Positions 1 to 11,946 of a stretch of 64,000 nucleotides of DNA are shown here, piece by piece (position 1 is the stretch's first letter; each line of letters opens with the position of its first letter). The DNA lies in the NCBI GenBank assembly GCA_032622095.1, contig CP136063.1, positions 208,803,934 to 208,867,933 on the forward strand, given 5' to 3'. Below the pieces are notes generated by a model. That model was not told where the DNA came from and did not search any database. It saw only the letters and a program-made list of their open reading frames with translations. The translations under genes were made by a program, and so were the position numbers. This stretch comes from Siphonodentalium dalli (taxonomy: Eukaryota; Mollusca; Scaphopoda; Gadilida; Siphonodentaliidae).

Positions 1-702
1 TGTGGTGTGTGTGTGTGTTTGAAATCGATGGACTCGAAAACGACTAAGCCAATTTCGATGAAATTTGGTATTTGGATGTGTTTTCGGCCGGAGACGAACA
101 TAGGCATATTTATTTGTCCGTGCGAGGTCAACTTTTCACGTGCGGAGGTCAAATCTGTTTTTACGCCGTTTTTGCGCTAATATATTTCAGTTCGGTGCTC
201 ACAAATCGATTCGATATAGCGCGAATAATAAATTGCCAGTCATATAATTTGCACGGTTAGAATCTGTGGCGTGTCCTCTTTCCAACGATATATAATATGT
301 ATGTATCCGTTTTAGTTATCTGCCTCAATTATTAGGTACAAGTGGTCCGATGCTTTTATCGGGATAAAATCAATGCGTAATTTCTATGACGTCGTCAGAG
401 GTCATAAAGTTAGATTACGTTAACTCTCACCCTGCCGATGCATTTGACTGTGTCGCGTTAACTCATCACCGGCCGAGGTATCCGCAAATGACATTGGGCT
501 ATATATCTCGGAAACGGGTGTAGCTATCGACTTGAAATTTGGTATGTGAATGTATCTTGCCCCGGATACGAATTTTATCGGGTCGCCGAGCACGTGCGAC
601 ACCAGCTTCGCGCATGCGCAGACCAGATCTAGGAAACGGGTGGAGCTATCGACTTGAAATTTGGTTTTTGAATAGCCCGGACGAAGTCGGGTCACCTTCT
701 AG
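1..702 (+). mobile_element. Helitron-like non-autonomous element, 5' end outside window
   Basis: The first ~170 bases are the microsatellite-plus-GGACTCGAAAACG head seen, on the opposite strand, in the Helitron-like copies at 18766, 21055 and 37102. Two units of the 122-bp repeat follow from about 420. The 3' end has a hairpin made of AGCCCGGAC and GTCGGGT and then CTAG at 699-702, followed by T, which is the CTRR|T end of a Helitron. No Rep/helicase is encoded, so it is non-autonomous. The boundaries come from the family comparison. Confidence 0.7.
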
Positions 703-1847
703 TACACCTATATTTGCAAAATCAACAGCCAGTTTCATTCAAACAATTTATATACTTTTGGATTGCTTAAACTGAAAGCAAATGAAAAGCACACTGAAAC
801 CCCATCGAGCAGCATTGCAGAATGGGTGCACGAACAATTTTTAAAGGCACGTGAGGCCTTAGTTGTCGAAAATATTCACATTTGTTCTAATCACCATAAA
901 CAGAAAAACATTAAAACGCATACAGTTTCGTTCATATATACCATGACCATCACGTAAAAAGCATGTTATCATAAAGACCTACTATATTTTACATAAATTA
1001 AAGAGCCTGATTGTGTTACAGAAGACAGCACAATGCTACTGGCTAATGACACACAAATGGCATAAACGCTCTTTATTAGTTCCATATCAGGAATTCACCA
1101 ACAAAGAACGCTCTTTATGTTTACCATCATAATATAAACAAACACCAGAAAAGTAACTTTTTATGCTTTTGTTTATATAACAATGGTCAAACATTTGCCA
1201 ATAACATACTGTTTATGCGATATTTCTTATTTGTATATGGACAAAGTCTGTCTACATTTTGATGTTCTTTCTGTTTGTGGCGGTTTTTGACGGGTGGAAA
1301 TATTTTCACAGGATACCCACCTCCAAGGCCAACCGTGTCTTTAAAAGAGTGCAATATCTGGACGTAGAAAATTAGACCAATTGGAAACAAGAAGGAGCTA
1401 CACTTCCTAAATGGACGAAGAGTTTGCATCCCTTGTATGTTGGAACTTTCGAAGCAACTATATGACGACGGACTTAAATTTTAGTTACCATGAGAAGTAT
1501 ATGTACCAAACAATCAAGCCAACCAATTTTACATTACCCCAAGACACTCAAGCTCAAATTGTCACAGGCATCAGTGATACTGTGGCATCATTAAGCTAGC
1601 CACACATGCTTGCGTATGCGTATATGCATCTTTATAATGCGTTGCGTTATTTTTATCGCATGCGATTGTCGGACGGAAATCAAATAGAAATGCACGGGCA
1701 CCCACACATGCATGCGGTTCCGATGCGAAACTATTCTGATGCTCCGAATGCCTCCGATTTTTATCGGACCGAAAATACTTATATTTTCCATCCGATAGAA
1801 ATCGTCGCTCCGTTTGCGTTCGCGTGTAAATTCATGGTGAAGTGACT
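703..1847. other. Non-coding stretch, no recognised feature
   Basis: Only short reading frames overlapping on both strands are present, including an antisense pair at about 1591-1845. I see no family signature, RNA gene or clear repeat. The sequence is AT-rich. Confidence 0.6.
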
Positions 1848-2010
1848 AAGGCTTTATTTACACTGCTGTAGAAATGCATACAGATCTGTCTGAAGTCACG
1901 TGTCGCGCATTACTGTGATCACAACATGATTACTAATAGTGAACGCGCGCTGATCAGTATACTCTGGTAATTGACAATTCACTGCGAGTCGTGTCAGTTT
2001 AGGCCAGACA

Positions 2011-2597
2011 GTGAAAATCAAAACCCGTTCCCTCTCGTACTGGGATAAGCTAATCTCTATGCCGACTAATAGATTACCACTTATGTTGTATTATGTTATG
2101 TATTGTTTATATTGTGAAAATGTTTTTAATAATTCATTGATTATTGGTATTCGAGATACCCTTAATTGCCTCGGTATGAGTATTGTCTGGACCAACCAAC
2201 AAGTTCTAAGCATAAAAAGCTTTAACCGCACAATTTCTGGCAAACTACGCGACGTATACATACAAGAATGGTGGACCACAATATCTAAGTCAAGCAAGTA
2301 CGCATTTTACCGGATTATAAAGCCAAACTTTGAAACAGAGAACATGGTACTTGGACAAATACGGATTACTCAGATCGAATTTGCACACTATGTAATCTTG
2401 AAATCGGCGACGAATATCACATGGTAATGAAATGTAGGGAACTTAATGAACTTAGAATAAAATACCTGAAACCCTACTACTACCAGAGACCTAACACTCA
2501 CAAACTAGCCGCTCTTTTCAACTCCCGAAATCAAAAGACAGTTAAAAATCTATCAGTTTTTATTAAGAAGATCCTAGAAATATTCAGGTCCGCCTGA
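2011..2597 (+). pseudogene. 5'-truncated LINE fragment: C-terminal end of a non-LTR reverse transcriptase ORF
   Basis: The first frame (2011-2427, opening on GTG) reads like the segment after the polymerase domain in CR1/L2/Jockey-type LINE proteins, with SYWDKLISMPTNRLP followed by a GIRDTLNCLG motif. Near 2350 the frame changes. The new frame contains a CCHC zinc-knuckle-like CTLCNLEIGDEYHMVMKC, the usual C-terminal knuckle of such proteins, and ends at a stop near 2597 after FIKKILEIFRSA. No reverse transcriptase catalytic motif remains. The piece starts abruptly near 2005, as expected of 5' truncation, and the frameshift makes it non-functional. The family match is from memory of the domain layout, not a search. 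Confidence 0.7.
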
Positions 2598-2785
2598 GGC
2601 TTATTACCACCCGCCTGACACATTGAAACAACCGAATACCGTCCAACATTTCTATATTCTATTATTATGCCATATATAATATATACATGTATACCTGTAC
2701 TGAAATATATTGTATATTATACCCATATATATATGTAATGTCTTAATTTGACGATCAGACTAAACTAATTGAATTGAATTAAAAA
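2598..2785 (+). mobile_element. Probable 3' UTR and short-repeat tail of the LINE fragment
   Basis: AT-rich sequence follows the stop codon and ends in a GAATT-type microsatellite near 2770-2782. Several CR1/L2-like LINE clades end in such short tails rather than poly-A. The end point is approximate. Confidence 0.4.
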
Positions 2786-3217
2786 TGTATCAACCATCAG
2801 CAGATAACAGCGATTTGGTATGACTTGTGCCGCATGTATTTAAAGTGTATCCTTATACCACTTGATAATGGTTCGAAGAAAGAATTAAAATCATGCAGTT
2901 ACCCTACAACACCCTTTATTTGACCAAATGTAGTAAAATTTTCAACTGATGACAATTCCAATGACAATGTTGACCAATGTAGGACAATATTGTGTTCTTA
3001 AATTACATGCAGTTTTATATATAGCTGTTAGACAATAAATATGATGATGATGACTGGCCACGGGGAGGGACCAGGACACAATCTTTCCAAGTGTTGGACA
3101 TTTCCAACATTACACCCGCCCCTATGATAAGGTTGGAAAATTTCCAGCTGATGGCCATTCCAGCCCAAAATTTTGATAAAAAGTAGAAAATTATTCAAAT
3201 ATTGGTCCGAAAACAAT

Positions 3218-3237
3218 ACCCCCCCCCCCCCCCCCCA
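3218..3237. repeat. Poly-C tract
   Basis: A run of about 18 cytosines inside non-coding sequence. Similar tracts lie at 9223, 27317, 27629 and 43280. Confidence 0.9.
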
Positions 3238-3636
3238 AATAAAATGTTTGAAAATCAAACTACAAGATCATTTTCAATCTATTGTTGGTTTGGAAATTAC
3301 AACTAATGTTGTGTCAGGTATGAAATATCCAACAGTTGAACAAGTTGCCACGTCCCTATCCGTGTTCAATATTCGAAATACACGGGTTGAAATGACAACG
3401 AAAACATTCGCCAAGCCCGAGTAACAATTAATCAAAACTGATTTGCCTGTCGCAATGCTTCGGCGTTGACCGTGACGTATAGCGGACAAGATTTTTGCTC
3501 ACACAAACTAATACCGTTTTCTTTCTGTGTGCATTTCTATATAAACCCGTTTACACTAGTCTGCGTGTAGATCTGTGTACATTTCTATAGCAATGTAAAT
3601 GCACCCTAAAACCCTGGTTTTTGTTACACGTTGATA

Positions 3637-4977
3637 TCTATACTATATATTTTGAGACTTCGTATATATATATGTGTGTGTGTACTTCATAGAATCCAAA
3701 ACGCGTGTACAGATTGAGATCAAATTTTGTATGTAAGTGTAAAATCCCACCGACACCGCCGTAGATGTGTTTTCGAGAAGCCCTGAGCACCCTTTATCCA
3801 CTCCCAGTCATCGAAATCAGCTCAAACGGCACGGCCGGGGTTAATAACGTCATTATATATATATATGAAGCCAGAGTCTCCAAAGTGATACCGGAACAAA
3901 CACGTGTTTACGTCGTCTTGGGGGTCCACGATGGGAGTCTGACTTCAATGCAATGTTATCGCTCGAAACACGTGTTTACTTCGTGTTGAGGTTCACGATG
4001 GGAGTCTGACAATTGTTATCGCTCGAAATAGTACATTAGGACGGGAACGGCTGGACAGATTGAGCTCAAACTTCCTATCTAAAGGTAAAATACCACGTAC
4101 GATGTCGTCCACGCGTTTTCCAGAAGCTCCGAGCACCCGTACTCCACTCCCAGTCATAAAAATCAGCTCAAACGGCACGGCCGGGGTTAATAACGTCATT
4201 ATATATATATATACGAAGTCAACGTTATTAGCATCTGCATTGAGTGCATTTCCTAGAACGCAACACGTGTTTTACGTCGTCTTGAGGTTCACGATGGGAG
4301 TCATTTCAATGCAATGTTATCGCTCGAAACACGTGTTTACTTCGTGTTGAGGTTCACGATGGGAGTCTGACATTTCAATGCAATGTTATCGCTCGAAATA
4401 TTATGCAGAAAGGCAGATCTCGGAAACGGGTGGAGCTATCGACCTGAAATTTGCTATGTGAATGTATCTTGCACCGGGTACAAATTTTATCGGGTCGCCG
4501 AGCCCATGCGACGCCCGTGCAGCGCATGCGCAGACGAGATCTCGGAAACGGGTGGAGCTATCGACTTGAAATTTGCTATGTGAATGTATCTTGGGCCGGG
4601 TACAAATTTGATCGGGTCGCCGAGCCCGTGCGACGCCAGCTTCGCGCATGCGCAGACCAGATCTCGGAAACGGGTGGAGCTACCGGGTACAATTTTTTTC
4701 TTATTGAAACGCGTGGAGCTAAAAATTAAAAAAAAATATAAACAAATGTCACAATTAACTCATTGAAAAACAAAAAATGTCATGTTTCGGACAAGCCGCC
4801 GGTGGCGGGCTACCCTGCGCCGGGTACAAATTTTCATGCGCAGACCAGATCTCGGAAACTGGTGGAGCTACCGGGTACAAATTTTTCTTATTGAAACGCG
4901 TGGAGCTAAAAATTAAAAAAAAATATATAAAAATGTCATGTTTCTGACAAGCCGCCGGTGGCGGGCTAACCTGCTAG
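3637..4977 (+). mobile_element. Helitron-like composite element
   Basis: The 5' end is TC followed by a TATATATTTTGAGAC block at about 3637-3660, then a GT microsatellite. The interior holds two copies of a segment at about 3785-3870 and 4130-4213, four copies of a ~64-bp unit containing CACGATGGGAGTCTGA, and 122-bp units from about 4410 to 4690. The 3' end has the hairpin CCGCC-GGT-GGCGG and CTAG at 4974-4977. A second copy of that hairpin at 4795-4816 suggests two fused 3' ends. No coding capacity. Confidence 0.6.
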
Positions 4978-5341
4978 TCTCATATATATTTTGAAGACCT
5001 ATGTCTGTCTGTCAATTATACAAATCTACGATTCTCGACCGATCGGGACGAAACTTGGTACGTGTGTGTAGTTTGACCAGGCGGTCGACGTTGTCGTATT
5101 GGCGAGCCCGTGCGGCGCCCGCTTCGCGCATGCGCAGACGAGATCTCGGAAACGGGTGGAGCTATCGACTTGAAATTTGGTATGTGAATGTATCTTGCCC
5201 CGGATACGAATTTTATCGGGTCGCCGAGCCCGTGCGACGCTAGCTTTGCGCATGCGCAGACGAGATCTCGGAAACGGGTGGAGCTATCGACTTGAAATTT
5301 GGTTTTTGAATAACCCGGACAACGTCGGGCTCATCGGCTAG
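4978..5341 (+). mobile_element. Helitron-like unit a of a head-to-tail array
   Basis: It begins TCTCATATATATTTTGAAG immediately after the CTAG of the preceding element. It carries the GTCTGTCT microsatellite, then 122-bp repeats. It ends with a hairpin (CCCGGAC/GTCGGGC) followed by CTAG at 5338-5341. Confidence 0.75.
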
Positions 5342-6009
5342 TCTCATATATATTTTGAAGACCTCTGTTTGTTTGTCTGTCTGTCTGTCTGTCTGTATGT
5401 CTGTCATTAATACAAATCTACGATTCTCGACCGATCGGGACGAAACTTGGTACGTGTGTGTAGTTTGACCAGGCGGTGGACGTTGTCGTATTGGCGAGCC
5501 CGTGCGGCGCCCGCTTCGCGCATGCGCAGACGGGATCTCGGAAACGGGTGGAGCTATCGACTTGAAATTTGCTATGTGAATGTATCTTGCCCCGGATTCG
5601 AATTTTATCGGGTCGCCGAGCCCGTGCGACGCTAGCTTTGCGCATGCGCAGACGAGATCTCGGAAACGGGTGGAGCTATCGACTTGAAATTTGGTATGTG
5701 AATGTATCTTGCCCCGGATACAAATTTTATAGGGTCGCCGAGCCCGTGCGACGCCAGCTTCGCGCATGCGCGGACGAGATCTCGGAAACGGGTGGAGCTA
5801 TCGACTTGAAATTTTCTATGTGAATGTATCTTGCCCCGGATACGAATTTTATCGGGTCACCGAGCCCGTGCGACGCCAGCTTCGCGCATGCGCAGACCAG
5901 ATCTCGGAAACGGCTGGAGCTATCGACTTGAAATCGTCGGGCTGGGTAGAGCTATCGACTTGAAATTTGGTTTTTGAATAGCCCGGACAACGTCGGGCTC
6001 ATCGGCTAG
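5342..6009 (+). mobile_element. Helitron-like unit b
   Basis: Same head and tail as unit a, with CTAG at 6006-6009. It is longer because it holds more 122-bp repeats. It abuts both neighbours with no intervening bases. Confidence 0.75.
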
Positions 6010-6665
6010 TCTCATATATATTTTGAAGACCTCTGTTTGTCTGTCTGTCTGTATGTCTGTCATTTATACAAATCTACGATTCTCGACCGATCGGGACGAA
6101 ACTTGGTACGTGTGTGTAGTTTGATCAGGCGGTCGTCGTTGTCGTTTTGGCGAGCCCGTGCGCACCAGCTTCGCGCATGCGCAGAAGAGATCTCGGAAAC
6201 GGGTGGAGCTATCGACTTGAAATTTGCTATGTGAATGTATCTTGCACCGGATACGAATTATATCTGGTCGCCGAGCCCGTGCGACGCCAGCTTCGCGCAT
6301 GCGCAGACCATATCTCGGAAACGGATGGAGCTATCGACTTGAAATTTGGTATGTGAATCTATCTTGCCCCGGATACGAATTTTATCGGGTCGCCGAGCCC
6401 GTGCGACGCCAGCTTCGCGCATGCGCAGACGAGATCTCGGAAACGGGTGGAGCTATCGACTTGAAATTTGCTATGTGAATGTATCTTGCCCCGGATACGA
6501 ATTATATCGGGTCGCCGAGCCCGTGCGACGCCATCTTCGCGCATGCGCCGTCAGCTTCGCGCATGCGCAGACCAGATCTCGGAAACGGGTAGAGCTATCG
6601 ACTTGAAATTTGGTTTTTGAATAGCACGGATGAATAGCCCGGACAACGTCGGGCTCATCGGCTAG
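6010..6665 (+). mobile_element. Helitron-like unit c
   Basis: Same head; CTAG at 6662-6665. Near the tail there is a small internal duplication around AATAGCACGGATG. Confidence 0.75.
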
Positions 6666-7360
6666 TCTCATATATGATATGTGAATGTATCTTGCCCCGG
6701 ATACGAATTTTATCGGGTCGCCGAGCCCGTGCGACGCCAGCTTCGCACATGCGCAGACCATATCTCGGAAACGGGTGGAGCTATCGACTTGAAATTTGGT
6801 ATGTGAATGTATCTTGCCCCGGATACGAATTTTATCGGGTCGCCGAGCCCGTGCGACGCCAGCTTCGCGCATGCGCAGACCAGATCTCGGAAACGGGTAG
6901 AGCTATCGACTTGAAATTTGGTTTTTGAATAGCACGGATGAATAGCCCGGACAACGTCGGGCTCATCGGCTAGTCTCATATATGATATGTGAATGTATCT
7001 TGCCCCGGATACGAATTTTATCGGGTCGCCGAGCCCGTGCGACGCCAGCTTCGCACATGCGCAGACCATATCTCGGAAACGGGTGGAGCTATCGACTTGA
7101 AATTTGGTATGTGAATGTATCTTGCTCCGGATACGAATTTTATCGGGTCGCCGAGCCCGTGCGACGCCAGCTTCGCGCGTGCGCAGACCAGATCTCGGAA
7201 ACGGGTGGAGCTATCGACTTGAAATTTGGTATGTGAATGTATCTTGCCCCGGATACGAATTTTATCGGGTCGCCGAACCCGTGCGACGCCAGCTTCGCGC
7301 ATGCGCAGACCAGATCTCGGAAACGGGTAGAGCTATCGACTTGAAATTTGGTTTTTGAAT
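6170..7360 (+). repeat. 122-bp minisatellite inside the Helitron-like array
   Basis: The unit runs from GAGATCTCGGAAACGG through GAATTTTATCGGGTCGCC to CGCGCATGCGCAGAC. Successive copies are spaced 122 bp apart, for example from 6224 to 6346 and from 6982 to 7104. Further copies lie at 420-660, 4410-4690, 5130-5270 and 5520-5900. Long arginine-rich reading frames in these arrays are by-products of the repeat. Confidence 0.9.
6666..6973 (+). mobile_element. Helitron-like unit d, head truncated
   Basis: Only the first bases of the head (TCTCATATAT) remain before the sequence jumps into the 122-bp repeat. The tail is complete with CTAG at 6970-6973. The microsatellite part of the head is missing. 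Confidence 0.7.
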
Positions 7361-7390
7361 AGCCCGGACAACGTCGGGCTCATCGGCTAG
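6974..7390 (+). mobile_element. Helitron-like unit e, head truncated at the same base as unit d
   Basis: It begins with the same truncated head as unit d, so the two share one deletion event. It has one more 122-bp repeat than unit d. CTAG lies at 7387-7390. Confidence 0.7.
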
Positions 7391-7613
7391 TCTCATATAT
7401 ATTTTGAAGACCTCTGTATGTTTTTATGTCTGTCATTTATACAAATCTACGATTCTCGACCGATCGGGACGAAACTTGGTACGTGTGTGTAGTTTGACCA
7501 GGCGGTCGACGTTGTCGTATTGGCGAGCCCGTGCGGCGCCCGGTTCGCGCAGACGAGATCTCGGAAACGGGTGGAGCTATCGACTTGAAATTTGCTATAT
7601 GTGAATGTATCTA
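7391..7613 (+). mobile_element. Helitron-like unit f, 3' part missing
   Basis: A full head is followed by part of one 122-bp repeat, then the sequence leaves the family at about 7613 without the hairpin-CTAG end. The following 50 bases (CTAGATATCTATAAAACATT and on) recur at 43926-43976, so another repeat boundary lies here. Confidence 0.6.
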
Positions 7614-8755
7614 GATATCTATAAAACATTCAAAAACATATATATATTGAAAAATTATATATTTAATACTAACAGGGTTACCCGGCGTTGCCCAGGTTAA
7701 AGTGACGTGAAACCCTCTGTTGTGGACATTTGGTGGGATTAGAGAATAATCGTGTTCAAAGTGCTGCACGTATTCTCATAAATTGTATATCCAAATGGCA
7801 TCACAGATCGTCATTCTTATACATCGATTATAAGTAGTGGCTCACCTTGTTGGAGTGATTGCCATTTTGTTTATCGCGATTAATTCATCCTACCAATAAA
7901 GAGGTATTTAGTTATTTACAACTGATAGTACTTTTGACGTTATCATATTTTTAAATGGTACAGTCGACGTGTTTGGAATTGACATTTGCTTTGTTTTTGT
8001 ATTTTTAAAATATTTTTTATTGAGATCAAAACTTAACAAAAATGACGACAATTAGGTTTTCTATAGAGATGTATACATCAATCGAGTAGGTGAGACTAAG
8101 ATTTTGAGGACACGTGGTTATCATATCTCCATGAAGATACAGATGTTTTAAAGAAATGTCGAGGTTCTCCTCTGTTCACGGTGCTATACTGGCTAATTAG
8201 TATCAGCTTAAACACATGTTGCTATACACCAGCTGCATGTGCCCGGCAAAGAGCGAGAGTTTTTTTTTGCGTTAGGCTATGTTCTAAACAATGAAAGAAA
8301 TCCTCTGTATCTGGCAGATGTACCCTTGTCAGATGCCTGTATTGGAGAATGATGAAAAGTCATGTGCTACTGACTGTGTTTTCTATTATATAAAAAGAAA
8401 CTACATTTGAATGTGCACTGTTACCAATATTTTTTGAAGAGGCCTTCTATACAATTCCATCTCTCTTGACAAATCGTATCTTTTTGTGGAAAATGTCTTG
8501 AATGGGAAAAGATTCAATATTGTTATAATACACGAGCCATTCTAACATGCCATCCTCTGACGGTTCAAGGTCCCTCAATTTGCCAGAATATATATCTCTC
8601 TTAAATATAATGATATCTATACTTTAAATGATGTTTACTATGTATCGGTTTTGCAAGGTAAATATATGAATGCCATGATTTCCGTCCTCATATAGACATG
8701 ACAGTTGAGAAGAAATATTGTTCAAGTGACGCCACAATTTGTCTAGGTTGTGATA
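7614..8755. other. Non-coding stretch
   Basis: AT-rich sequence with no reading frame of note. A CCCGGCGTTGCCC motif at about 7681 resembles one common in invertebrate repeats, but nothing here can be classified. Confidence 0.5.
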
Positions 8756-8756
8756 T

Positions 8757-9510
8757 TTGATCGCAAAAAACACCTTAGGTCGAATTATGGAGATGACTAT
8801 ATATCACTTTGCTGGATATCGGCGACTAAAACATTTTTATCCAGTGCCCATCTTCTCTCCACCCCTGACTCAACCGACACAAACTGTGGCGTTTGTAACC
8901 CTGAAAATTAGCGCTAAACATATGTGTATTAGCTTTAGTACCCCTCCCTCCGCATTCATGAATCGAATGACTCCACTTTTGACATGTTTAAACCACGCCC
9001 ATTAAGACTCCTGATATCATGGCAATGATTATGTATAAGTTTGGTTGCAATCGTGAACCAAACAATTTCTTATCAAATATAATGCCCCCATCTCTCACCC
9101 AAACGGCACCAATTGTGGCGTCTTTAAATCATATGATTAGATACTTCGTATCACGAAGAAGAATATGTATCAATAAGGTTGTAATTGGCGCTAAAAAAAA
9201 CTTTTGTTTATCAATGTTGGTGCCCCCCCCCCCCCCCCCCGTGAACATCTGAGTCAAACGTCGCCATATCATGGAGATGATTATGTATATGTTTGGTGGA
9301 AATCAACGAGAAAACTATTTCATCAGTTTTGCTTCCCCTCTCTCCTTTCTGTCCCTGACAACAACAGCGTCACTTTAGAACATTCAACCCACAACATTAT
9401 CTTCCTCATAAACAGTTACACATGTTAGACTCATTTGCTGCCATATAGATGGTCCCCCGCGAATTTCTATAGAACACAGACAGACATTCGCAAATATAGA
9501 TATAGATATA
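8757..9510. repeat. Diverged ATGG-GATGAT repeats ending in a GACA microsatellite
   Basis: Several diverged copies of a segment reading ATCATGGNGATGATTATGT followed by AAGTTTGGTGGNAATCGGCG lie at about 8786, 9014 and 9268. The block ends in GACAGACATTCGC and an AT-rich motif at 9478-9510. The same arrangement recurs at 11110-11692, 27660-27920 and 29530-30103. It is probably the body of another Helitron-like family, but the ends are not proven. Confidence 0.5.
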
Positions 9511-10250
9511 TTAAATCCTTGACGTATTGGCTGGTAAAATACACTCGTAAAAGTGGACCATTTGCTTCAGGAAACGTTTTTTTACTTTGTACTGTGTCAT
9601 ATCGGATTGGGGGATATCCCTTCATTTTCTGATAAATTAATGTGTTTACAATTATACAACCAGGATGTAAACTCGACCAGCTCAAGTGACACACAATGAG
9701 CCGCGACAAAAACGATCGAATTAATACAGTCGCTCATCCATGCGAACTCAAATTATTACAAAGAGTTTATTATGTAGTATATAGCTCATATTGTGGCGTC
9801 AAGAGACCAATTACATGTACGGTATTGGCTGGGGGATCCCCAGAATCCTAAGATACCCTGTCTTCCCGGTGCGTCAGATGAGTAAGGCACCTATTAAGTG
9901 TTTCGTGGAAAAGCTATTTTCATGTGACAACATGGTCCGTGCAAATTTAATGTGTTGTTAACTCTGTCCATCTGTTACAGATTATATTCTCGATTCCTTA
10001 TTGCAGGGACCTGCCTAGAAAATTTAAATTGGGAGACGCCATTTTCCATATTAGGTTACTAGGAACAAATGGACTCTTATCATAAGTCATAATCGCTGAA
10101 TAATTTACTCTCCATTATCACCTTTCTGTGATTTAACAGATATTATGCAATACAAGAGCTCATTTATAATATCATTATAATGATAATGATGTAATTGATT
10201 AAGCTAATTATTATTCTCAGTAAAAACTTCAAATATTCCATATTCAAATT
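9511..10250. other. Non-coding sequence shared by units 1 and 2
   Basis: It matches 27922-28660 closely, with scattered substitutions and one-base indels. No reading frame survives in both copies, so I see no gene here. Confidence 0.5.
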
Positions 10251-10256
10251 TGCATA

Positions 10257-10610
10257 ATGGTAATATATAAGAGAGAAGTTACTTGTCCCGCCTGCACACC
10301 ACCGATGATGCTACCGGTAGTTCCAGCTCAGGAGAGGTCTGAGAGACGTCCAGACCACCCCTCCCCCACTGGAATGCTGACTAATGTCACCCAGACAGCT
10401 GCTGCTGCTGCCGTGATGGTGAATGAGTCTTCATTCAGCCCGATTACTCCGGAATATATCAGCCCGGAGTCATCCATCTCCACCACGACCAGCAGCACCA
10501 CCACCACCAACAACACCAGTTCCTACTCAGAGGCCGAGATGGCAGAAATAATCAGAAGGGCACACTCGATCATAGCAGCATGCCAAGAAGATACGAGGCG
10601 GCTGGAGTGA
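10257..10610 (+). CDS. Hypothetical 117-residue reading frame (unit 1 copy)
   Basis: An ATG-initiated frame with a proline-rich start (CPACTPPMMLPVVPA), a Ser/Thr/Asn-rich middle encoded by a triplet microsatellite, and a predicted helical end (EMAEIIRRAHSIIAACQEDT). No signal peptide or known domain is visible. The copy at 28665-29015 stays open with one in-frame codon indel. By eye the differences between the copies are about three silent and four or five replacement changes, which does not show selection. It could be an exon of a spliced gene, or chance. I do not recognise it. Confidence 0.3.
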   Translation: MVIYKREVTCPACTPPMMLPVVPAQERSERRPDHPSPTGMLTNVTQTAAAAAVMVNESSFSPITPEYISPESSISTTTSSTTTTNNTSSYSEAEMAEIIRRAHSIIAACQEDTRRLE

Positions 10611-10951
10611 TGTCACCACCTCCAACAACAACAACAACAACAACAAAAGAAGAAGCACCACCTCAACGAAAACAAAAATAAACCAAAGTAAAAAAAAAAA
10701 AGTTAGATCATTTTCATCCAGGCTCACCATTTCATGTTATTCTTCACCTCATAACATGTTTTAAATAAATTCAAAAGTGGGTTGTAGGGAAGGGGTTCCG
10801 CCCCTTCCAAATTTTACCGGGTTTAATCCCAAACACCATAAATAAAAACATTTTGTTTTTAAATCCCCATACAAAAACAATGAACAGTGGCACATTTTAT
10901 GGAGAACATGTCTCTCAATTCGCCCTACAGAGGAATATTGTGTCAATACTA

Positions 10952-11104
10952 CAGTAATTCTCTAATTAATCGACTCCTTAACCACAGCAGAATTATCGGT
11001 AACTTTTCATGATGAATGGCAACAAGCCATATTTCCGACTAAGTCCTGAAAAGTTACCCATAATTCTGCTATGGGTAAGGCGTCGATTAATTAGAGCATT
11101 ACTG
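10952..11104. mobile_element. MITE-like inverted repeat, 153 bp
   Basis: The ends are CAGTAAT and ATTACTG. Arms of about 60 bp pair with a few mismatches around CTCTAATTAATCGA and GGTAACTTTTCA. An identical-length copy lies at 29354-29506. The arrangement suits a non-autonomous DNA transposon. No convincing target-site duplication is visible, so the superfamily is open. Confidence 0.6.
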
Positions 11105-11109
11105 TTCCA

Positions 11110-11692
11110 GTAAGTACTTGAATGACGCCACTTTTTAGATCTTTAAGCCACGCCATTAGACACCTCATACCATGGGGATGAATTTTTATAAGTTTCGTGG
11201 CAATCGGCGACTAAACCAATTCTTATCAGATTTAGTACCACCCACCCACCCCCCAAATCTCTCATCCCAACGACACCAATTTGGCGTATTTAAATCACAG
11301 GATAAGATTCCTTGTATCATGGAGAAGATCTCAGAAGAATGTGCATCAATTTGGTGGAATTCGGCGCTAAAATTATTTTGATAAATTTTGGTGCCCCTCT
11401 CCCCTTCCGGGCATCCCTGATGCGACTTTTGACATATTTATACCACACCATTATATTCCTCATATTATGGGGATGATAATATATAAGTTTGGTGGCAATC
11501 GGCGACAATTTTTGTTCTGCCCCTGACAACAACGGAGTCACTTTAGAAAATTCTAACCCTCGCCATTATCTTTCTCGTAAAAATTTACCCCTATTAGACC
11601 CCTTTTGTGCCATCTAGGTGGTCCCCTGTGAATTTCTATAGAACACAGACAGACAGACAGACAGACATTCGCAAATATAGATATAGATCGGC
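11110..11692. repeat. Second block of ATGG-GATGAT repeats with GACA microsatellite
   Basis: Copies of the segment lie at about 11170, 11317 and 11465. The block ends in a GACAGACA run and the AAATATAGATATAGAT motif at 11640-11692. The homology with unit 3 (43977) starts exactly after this block, so the block is an insertion or a duplication boundary. Confidence 0.5.
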
Positions 11693-11946
11693 ACTTTTAG
11701 TTGTTGAAAATCGACCATACCCCAGATGTGAACATGTATTACTGCATGTTAGAGCAGCCACGATTAAAATATTTTAATAAACTAATATATATTAGCTCAT
11801 GACTTTTTATACAGACGCATTATTTTTCTAAATCGCCAGCATCAAAGCAATTTAGCAGGACGCGCCATATAACCACTTACTCAGGGGTGTAGCCTGTAAT
11901 ACGAGACCCGATCTGGAAAGAGTATATATTCCAATGCGGACCCCAA

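Larger units (their letters stand above)
1850..3609. mobile_element. Candidate DNA transposon region with imperfect terminal inverted repeats
   Basis: The block at 1850-1889 and the reverse complement of 3570-3608 align over about 39 bases with roughly eight mismatches. They share the segments TAGAAATG and ACAGATCT. This looks like a pair of degraded terminal inverted repeats. No target-site duplication is clear, and the interior holds a LINE fragment rather than a transposase. It may be a chance or older nested structure. Confidence 0.3.

Noticed and set aside
1591-1845. Overlapping sense and antisense frames
   Set aside because: Mutual shadows in a stretch with few stop codons; no homologous copy or motif.
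539-7604. Many arginine-rich frames of 60-175 residues on both strands
   Set aside because: They are translations of the 122-bp repeat and recur in register with it; no independent coding evidence.
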